A stretch of 64,000 bases of DNA, taken from the NCBI GenBank assembly GCA_013146195.2, contig CM028378.1, forward strand, positions 7,679,350 through 7,743,349, in the 5' to 3' direction. Position numbers and translations under genes: made by a program. Positions 57,776-64,000 of the stretch are shown piece by piece. How positions within the stretch are numbered: position 1 is the stretch's first letter; each line of letters starts with the position of its first letter. The stretch comes from Codonopsis lanceolata (Eukaryota > Streptophyta > Magnoliopsida > Asterales > Campanulaceae). The notes under the pieces are model-generated. The model saw only the letters and a program-made list of their open reading frames with translations, searched no databases and was not told where the DNA came from.

Positions 57776-60420
57776 CTATCTATTAGCCTTAAACTGCATC
57801 AAACGACCAGGAAACGGGATAGGGGCCATATAAGCAGGAGGTGCAACATAAGGTTCCTTTATGTCTGGAAAAATCGATTTTTCTTTTTCTTTTTCTTTCT
57901 TAGCACTTTCATTTTGCTTGTTATCTTTTTCATCATTTACCTTTTCAGAAGACATAGAAGGAATATGTGCACTTACCTCATGACCAATAATTTTACCACT
58001 TCGTAAAGTAGTAATTGCTTTAGCTTGCTCATTTTGACTTGGGAACTTCCCATAGTCACGTCCCTTCATTTCCTTGATATCATCACTCATTTGTCCTTGC
58101 ATTGTCATCATCTTTTGTAGGGTAGAATTTACGACAAGTAAGCCTTCTTCCAATTTTTGCACATGAATTTCGGTCTCTTTTTGTTGAGAATTCTGTATAG
58201 GATTTCCAAAATTCTGATTCTGATTCTCTTGTCCAAATCCTTGTGGTTGCTATGGTTGAGGTTGTAAAGGCTTGTTTCCTCCCTAGCTGAAGTTTGGGTG
58301 ATTCCTCCATCCAGGATTGTATGTATTGGAGAAAGGGTTATTCCTTTGACGTGGCGGGTATGAGTTCAATGAATTTACCTGTTCTTGAAAAGCAAGCATA
58401 TTTCCACTAGAAGTGCAACCATTAGGATAATTTAAATTGGCCGCAACCATCATGGCTTCAGAAGCTTTGATCGATGTATTTTATACGTCGATTTTATATG
58501 CTTCTATGACTTAAATTATGCTATTTCACGAGGCTTTTGGCTACTGATATATGTTTTCGGTGAGTTTTGTAAGTTTCAGGGTTTCTAGTGAAAATATGCA
58601 AAACTCCAGGGTTTTATGTGCAAATTCCAAGAAGGGCCAAAGATGAATAAATGAAGAAAAACGAAGGAAGTCCAAATCTGGAGACCTTGCGACCGCAAGG
58701 TGGGCAGTATGTTTGAGAAGCAAGAAATCAGAGGCCAGAGGTACTGGAGACCTTGCGGACGCAAGGTACCCAACACCTTGCGACCGCAAGGTGGTCAGAA
58801 TGCGATCTTTTCGTATTTTCACACAGAGATTCGATTGGATTACAACTCCCGGGTATATATTGAAGTCGGATGCCAAGAGCCTGATAGAGAAAAACGGCTG
58901 GGAACAGTCTTAGATAGATTTTAGATAGTTTTTAGGTTGTATAACATAGTTAGATTGTGTAATTACAAGTATTGAAGATCAAATCATGTTTCCGTTTATC
59001 TCCATGTGCTGTTCATTGTCTATGATGAACTAAATCATCCTTAATCTAGGAGGTGTGAGGTAACTTGTATCGAATTTATGTTTTGATTCATATATATGTT
59101 CATTCAATTCTTGTTGATTATGGTGTTTATCAATCCATATATTATTTTGCTTTGAACAAATGAATATAATCGCAAATGATAAAGGCCTAGAGGTGCGGAT
59201 AACTGCATGACCAATGTGCATATGTCGTACACTGGCTCACCATCACAATAAATTGGACCTATCGATGCACGAGAGTGATAAGTTAGGACCAGGTTCATAC
59301 ATGATCTAGGTGACAGATAGATCATAATCTAGGTGACAGCTAGATTGAAAGTTCTTGTGCTTAGGATATAGAATGGATGAATGTTGCGGGGATGGAGGCT
59401 GAACCAATAGTTCAACAGACTATATCTATCTTTAGTGAACGAACCCAAGAAATTGAATAATAATTATTATGAATTGAACATAAAGGAGATACAAGTGAAA
59501 CCCAGAATCCTAGATTGCCACCCACCATAAGATCTTCATATCTGTAATTACTGCTAATTAGTTAAACCTCTAAATTTAAATATTAGTTAGAATAAAATAA
59601 TTATAAAAACCCATTTAGATTAATAATTTGCTATCAATAAAGTGCACTGTTCGTGATCACTTGTCTTTGTGGGTTCGACTCTTGCTTCCAATACTATTCT
59701 ATAATAGTCTTGTCCATTTGCAAGGAAAAATATTAAATAAAACATCGATCAAACTTCAATCTTAGCATTAGCCACTGCTAACGCATTGGATTCATCAACA
59801 TTTGAATTTAACTCATATATTGTCTTAGCCTTTCCTCTCACACTCTTTTGTCTTGAATTAGATCCTATCATCTTGAATAGTTCATAACCCTGATCATGGG
59901 TTAATCCGTGGATCGACCCTCCTGCAGCACTATCTACCATAGTCTGCCGGTGCATTAAGAGTGAGTCATAGAATTGAGTTATTAGAATATCTTGTGAAAA
60001 GTTATGATGGGGACATTCTATTAATAAAGATTTAAAACGGTCTCATGCTTCGTGAAAAGTTTCACCTTGCTCCATTACAAAACACATAATTTTCCTTCTA
60101 TGACTAGAAATAGAAGCATGCTGATAGAATTTAGCAATAAATGCATCATATAGCTCTCTCCATATAGATATGCTCCTAGGTGCTAAGGTCATGAACCATT
60201 TTTTAGCATTATCTTTTAAAGTACACTGCAGAAAACGCAACTTAAATTCTTCGTCAGTCAATCCTCCTGCAGGAAAAGTTTCAACTAAATGACCAAAATC
60301 TTGCATAAATGATATTGCATCTTCTGTAGGCAAACCATGGAAAGTTGGGAATATACTGTAAAAATGTCCCTTAAGTTCAAAATTTTTAACTCTATCAGGA
60401 AAGACATCTTGAAACCCCAT
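57776..60420 (-). pseudogene. gag: Gypsy gag, split by a solo LTR
   Basis: The N-terminal part visible from 60420 has FHGLPTEDAISFMQDFGHLV and LKDNAKKWFMTLAPRSISIW, the retrotransposon-gag core, and runs to about 59752 with LTHDQGYELFKMIGSN. It resumes at 58467 with NYPNGCTSSGN and continues to ITTLRSGKIIGHEV near 57970, the Athila-like gag end. The start of gag is lost at the LINE junction. Stops near 60018, 58285 and 58251. Confidence 0.85.
58468..59751 (+). mobile_element. Solo LTR of a related gypsy family inside gag
   Basis: Starts TGATCGATG and ends CATCGATCA, a 9 bp inverted terminus. Flanks are AGCTT and AACTT, a 5 bp target duplication with one change. Gag reading resumes on both sides. 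Similar to the 3' LTR at 48377-49695 but opposite in orientation and well diverged. It contains three copies of an 18 bp interrupted palindrome at 58684, 58750 and 58775. No internal domain, so it arose by LTR-LTR recombination. Confidence 0.85.
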
Positions 60421-62056
60421 TACCCTCTAAAGGCCGAAGCACTCAAAAAACATTATGGTATCTGCCCGTCTCACCAGATCAAAAGCTTCCAAGCCCTCGA
60501 CCTCCCCTCATATTTCTGGTTCCCATGGATATTAAGGCCTTATTCTGGAATGTTCGTGGGATTGGTAATGGCCTCACTATTGCAAGGTTAAAGTATTTAA
60601 TCTCTGCTCATAATATTTCGTTCATTTCTATATTTGAACCTATGATTGATACAAATAGAATTAATATTATTTCCCGTAAGCTTAAATTCAGATTTTGTTT
60701 CTCTAATGCTAATGGTAAAATTTGGACTTTTGTCAAAGCTGCTTTCACTTGCCAGGTCATTGATAGCTCCTCTCAACAGTTAACGCTCCACTTTCAACAT
60801 TATTCTTGGCCTTCTTTCTCTTATGTCACTTGTGTCTACGCCAAGTTTGATGTTGAGGATAGACGTGATCTCTGGACCGACTTACTCAATATTGGGTCTC
60901 AAACTCTAGGTTCTCCTTGGCTTGTGGGAGGCAATTTTAACTGCACTCTTCACCCTTTAGAAAAAAGTGGTGGAACTGGCTGGGACAGAACTGAAGCTTT
61001 GGACTTTCATGCTTGCCTTTCTGCTTCTGGCCTTATGGACTTGGGTTTCTCTGGCCCCTCCTTCACTTGGTGGAATAAAAGAGAAGGTACTAGAACCATT
61101 CATGAACGTATTGACAGATTCTTGGGCAATTCATACTGGCTGGACTCTTTCGCTTCGTCGAAAGTCTTGCATCTTCCTCAGACTTGTTCAGATCACTCCC
61201 CTCTCCTCATTACTTTTTCTAGAGATTCTGAGCTTCAACCCTCTTCTTTTCGGTTTCTTCATACTTGGACTAGTCACCCTGGTTTTCTCGATGTGGTTAG
61301 AGATGCTTGGAGTGCTCCCGTCTCTGGTAGACCTCTTTCCGCCTTTTCCAGTAAGCTTCGTAACGTTAAATCTGCTCTTAAAACTTGGAATAGAGAGGTC
61401 TTTGGTAATATCTTCTCTCTTTTAAAAGAGGCGGAAGACATGGTTTGTCAAAAAAGAGTTGTTATTTGAATTAAATCCCTCTAGTGATAATCGTAGTATC
61501 CTTCTTGAAGCTCAAGCTCAACACTGTCTTATGCTCAATCGAGAAGAATCCTATTGGTTGCAGAAATCTCGTATCAAGTGGCTTAATAATGGTCAGGGGA
61601 ATACCAAGCTTTTTCACGCTTCTGTTCGCCAGGCTCAAAGGAAACTCTTTCTGTATTCTATTAATGACTCTGAAGGCAACACTCTTGATTCTGAAGATTC
61701 TATCAAACAGGTTGTCGTTAGTCATTTTAAATCTCAGTTATCTTCAGATGTTCCCGTTGACGAGAGCCTTCTGGATGTTATCCCAAGTCTCGTCTCTCCT
61801 TCCTGGAATAATATGCGCATCTCTCCCCCCTCCTTAGGGGAAGTTAAAACCACGGTTATGGGGCTTAACGGGGATAATGGCTCCGGCCCTGATGGCTTTT
61901 TTGGAAAATTCTTCTCCACTTGCTGGGATATTATTGGTAAGGATCTTCATCAGGCTATCCTAGAGTTATTTGCTGGCTTTCAGTGGCCTAGATCTTGGAC
62001 CAGCACGCTCATAGCTTTTATCCCGAAGATTGATAATCCATTCTCTGATTTCTACA
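60421..62056 (+). pseudogene. LINE (L1-type) ORF2 fragment: endonuclease and RT start
   Basis: From ATG 60525, MDIKALFWNVRGIGNG opens the APE-type endonuclease, with WLVGGNFNCTLHPLEKSGG, FTWWNKREGTRTIHERIDR and CSDHSPLL in order. A frameshift near 61465 leads to the linker and RT start (ESYWLQKSRIKWLNNGQGNT, then GSGPDGFFGKFF). Reading ends at DNPFSDF near 62056, before the catalytic RT box, where other DNA joins. The endonuclease GGDFN motif has Asn for Asp. No poly-A end. Dead fragment. Confidence 0.88.
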
Positions 62057-62967
62057 ACATATTGCAGTGAACTCATCTAGCTCTTAGCAAAACACCTTTA
62101 GTGGATTGCCAGGAAGAAAAGCTTGAAAAAGAGAAGTGAATGATCAGAAACTTCAATAGGTAGAGATCAAGATCTAAAGATTGATATTAGACAATGTCTG
62201 AAGAAAATGAAGAGCTGTTTGTAGATATTGCATTCATATCTTCAGATTTGTATTCCTATACAAATGTTGTTGATTGTGCAATTATCAATCATCATGGAAG
62301 GTCGAGTGTTTTACACTTAAACGTTCAGATATATTTTTATATTTGAACGACCTTAAGAATCCCTTCCTTCTCATAACAGTTTATTGGTTTCGTCTCCTAT
62401 TGTCCCTTACAAGTTAATAATCTTTGAATGGATAATCAAGTAAGGATTGAGACTTAGGAAGACAAAGCCAAAAAACTGGACATAGACTATTTCGACTGAT
62501 GTAATATGTAATTTATCTTTGAATAAATTCATATATTCGTACTAATACTTTATCTCTCAGTCCTTATACGTCTATGAGCTTTTTAGAAATGATTTATCCT
62601 TAAGAAAAGTCATTCTCTACTTGATCTCCTAAACCTGCATTTGAAAGAAGAAATAATTGTGTTGTTGTTCTGAACATATATTCGTGTACATCCACTTCTG
62701 ACTTCTCCAAATCATAGCCTCTTTACCTTCTGCTATACAAATCTTTTATCAGGCTTTTGATTTGATTAAACAATTTATCGGCAGAGTTATTACTTCTGCT
62801 TTGAGTAAGTCTATCGATGGCTTCTACCGGCAGACATACTCAACTTGATAAATTGTATTTGCCAACCAAACTACGCTTTATGTATATCCAAAAGAAAAGT
62901 TTTTAAATTGACATTATAGGCTATTCACCCCCCCTCTAGCCTATTTGAACATTATTGTGGACCAACA
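62057..62967 (+). repeat. Copia-type LTR fragment
   Basis: The end reads ATAGGCTATTCACCCCCCCT then GGACCAACA, the classic terminus of long SIRE/Tork-type copia LTRs. No matching start (TGTTGG) is visible at the LINE junction, so the 5' part is probably lost. Non-coding. Confidence 0.65.
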
Positions 62968-63227
62968 TAGTCTTTACTTAAGTTTAAATTTGTAGTGATG
63001 TGGCCAAATGTGGGCCCATATAGTCGGACCCAGTACCCGATGTGGGATGGGGTATTACAATTTTCCTCACTTAAATTCTTGTCGTCCTTGTCAAGGCCGA
63101 ATCGTACCCCGAGCGATGCAGGATTCAAGAGGTAGCTCGTACATGGATCAAGAGGTGGCTCCCACCTTCTGCGATGTAGCACTTTGTCCCGCACATCACT
63201 TTATTCCCACATTTCTGGCCGAGACCC

Positions 63228-63239
63228 GCTCTGATACCA
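63228..63239 (-). other. Primer-binding site (Met-tRNA), copy 1
   Basis: TGGTATCAGAGC on the minus strand, two bases after an LTR end. Confidence 0.8.
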
Positions 63240-63611
63240 TTTGTAACAACTCGAGCCCAAAAGCACGGTCCACTACGTGTAGCCCACACACTGGCCCATT
63301 GAGCACACAACACCTTGGGTCATTAGGCCCACCACAAGCCGATCCAAAAGTCTATGGATGATGTTGGTGCCTACAGGTAGTGTGTGGCCACCTTATAAAT
63401 CGAACACAATTCCCGCACCTACCCGATGTGGGATAGGGTATTACAATATCCCCCACTTAAATCATTGACGTCCTCGTCAAGGCCGAATCATACCCCGGGC
63501 GATGCATGATTCAAGAGGTGGCTCGTACGGGGATCAAGAGGTGGCTCCCACCTTCTGCGGTGTAGCACTTTGGTCCACAGCACTTTGTTCCCACATTTTC
63601 GGCCGAGACCC

Positions 63612-63623
63612 GCTCTGATACCA
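63612..63623 (-). other. Primer-binding site (Met-tRNA), copy 2
   Basis: TGGTATCAGAGC on the minus strand, three bases after the LTR end GGGGCATTACA. Confidence 0.85.
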
Positions 63624-64000
63624 ATCTGTAATGCCCCATGACTACATGGGCCCATATTTGGCCACGTTACTAAATTCAAACTTAAGTAAAGGCTAAACTA
63701 AAACGCCATCCAACTCAAATTACAAAAGTCTCCAATTTAAAACATAACCATCTAAAATAAATTGTGAACAAAAGTCTAATAATCTAACTACGTCTCTATT
63801 AAAATTCAAATCATAAAGGTACGCCCTAAAAACCTTGATTTCTTCACTTGTATCATCTACCTCAAGTTTTATCCTTAATTCCGACCTGGAAGAAGAGTGA
63901 TATGAAGGGTGAGCGAACAAAGCTCAATAAGATCATACGTTGCCCCTCCGGTTTCTAAGGAGGGGTGACTCAAAGAATAATCATGATGTATATAAAACAG

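Larger units (their letters stand above)
48377..60420 (-). mobile_element. Athila-like Ty3/gypsy retrotransposon, minus strand, 5' truncated and interrupted
   Basis: Read on the minus strand the order is gag (from 60420), protease, RT, RNase H, integrase, an extra 3' ORF, a PPT and a 3' LTR (48377-49695). Domain order RT-RNase H-integrase defines gypsy. The TLRSGK motif at the end of gag, the integrase style and the long post-pol region with an extra ORF point to the Athila branch. The 5' LTR and gag start are missing, replaced by LINE sequence at about 60421. Gag is split by a solo LTR (58468-59751). Several stops and frameshifts make it defective. Confidence 0.85.
62968..64000 (-). mobile_element. 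Tandem TRIM-like LTR array, minus strand, continuing past the window
   Basis: Pattern on the plus strand is LTR end (to 63059), 182 bp internal (63060-63241), LTR (63242-63445, 204 bp, TGTAACAACTC..GGGTATTACA), 181 bp internal (63446-63626), then another LTR from 63627 on. Read on the minus strand each internal part begins with a Met-tRNA PBS; the second ends in a clear PPT (TAAGTGGGGGATAT), and the first in a weaker one. The LTR contains TCCCACATCGGGTA and TATAAGGTGG. Short LTRs, tiny non-coding interiors and LTR sharing are hallmarks of terminal-repeat retrotransposons in miniature. Confidence 0.55.

Noticed and set aside
58700..58924. Short ORF with repeated Arg/Gly/Lys residues
   Set aside because: It arises from the three LTR palindromes of the solo LTR and has no coding support.
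63008..63361. 117-codon plus-strand ORF
   Set aside because: It runs across LTR, PBS complement and interior of the TRIM-like array; the similar frame in the other unit is not conserved as protein.

Overview
The window is nuclear DNA of a eudicot plant. The genes that can be recognised are plant families (EXO70 exocyst subunit, JAZ/TIFY repressor, lung-seven-transmembrane protein), introns have GT..AG borders, intergenic DNA is A/T-rich, and most of the sequence is nested plant transposable elements. I cannot assign an order or genus from sequence alone. A run of 100 Ns (34444-34543) looks like a scaffold join, so the two halves need not be true neighbours.

Left part (1-12000): a broken monoacylglycerol-lipase-like fragment (2-296); the 3' exons of a lung-7TM/GOST-type membrane protein (1607-5367) with a foldback MITE in its second visible intron; a 1.3 kb DNA element with about 140 bp terminal inverted repeats and an 8 bp target duplication (6895-8192); and an intact intronless EXO70 gene on the minus strand (10034-11896).

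Middle (12370-34443): a three-level nest, a Stowaway-like MITE (12373-18681) holding a hAT-like element (12495-18541) that holds a decayed Ty1/copia element with 218 bp LTRs (13285-17931). The hAT arms also carry what look like captured exons of a host gene. Next comes a PIF/Harbinger-like ORF1 start (20098-20297), cut by a large degenerate copia element (20298-31723) with 1.2 kb LTRs and a long extra 3' region. Its right LTR is followed not by flanking DNA but by a second partial copy (RNase H plus 3' region) that runs into the gap.

Right of the gap: a 1.8 kb stretch of distinctly G/C-richer DNA resembling organellar, probably mitochondrial, sequence (34544-36360); an intact single-exon JAZ gene (37522-38331) with a G-box upstream; then about 10 kb of A/T-rich intergenic DNA. 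That DNA holds a foldback transposon (44609-46448) whose arms carry tRNA-like Pol III boxes and whose interior is a GTGTCACTTTT minisatellite.

From 48377 to 60420 lies a minus-strand Athila-like Ty3/gypsy element: 3' LTR, a long 3' region with an extra ORF, RNase H-integrase, RT, protease and gag. Its gag is split by a solo LTR of a related family in the opposite orientation (58468-59751). A truncated LINE (60421-62056), a copia LTR fragment, and a tandem TRIM-like array with two Met-tRNA primer sites (62968-64000) close the window.

Only three loci look functional: the lung-7TM gene (5' end not found), EXO70 and JAZ. No prokaryote-type system, CRISPR array, rRNA or intact tRNA gene was seen. 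The most unusual signals are the tRNA-like arms of the foldback element, the changing but conserved palindrome clusters in the gypsy LTRs, the extra 3' ORF units in both LTR-element types, and the nested and tandem architectures.
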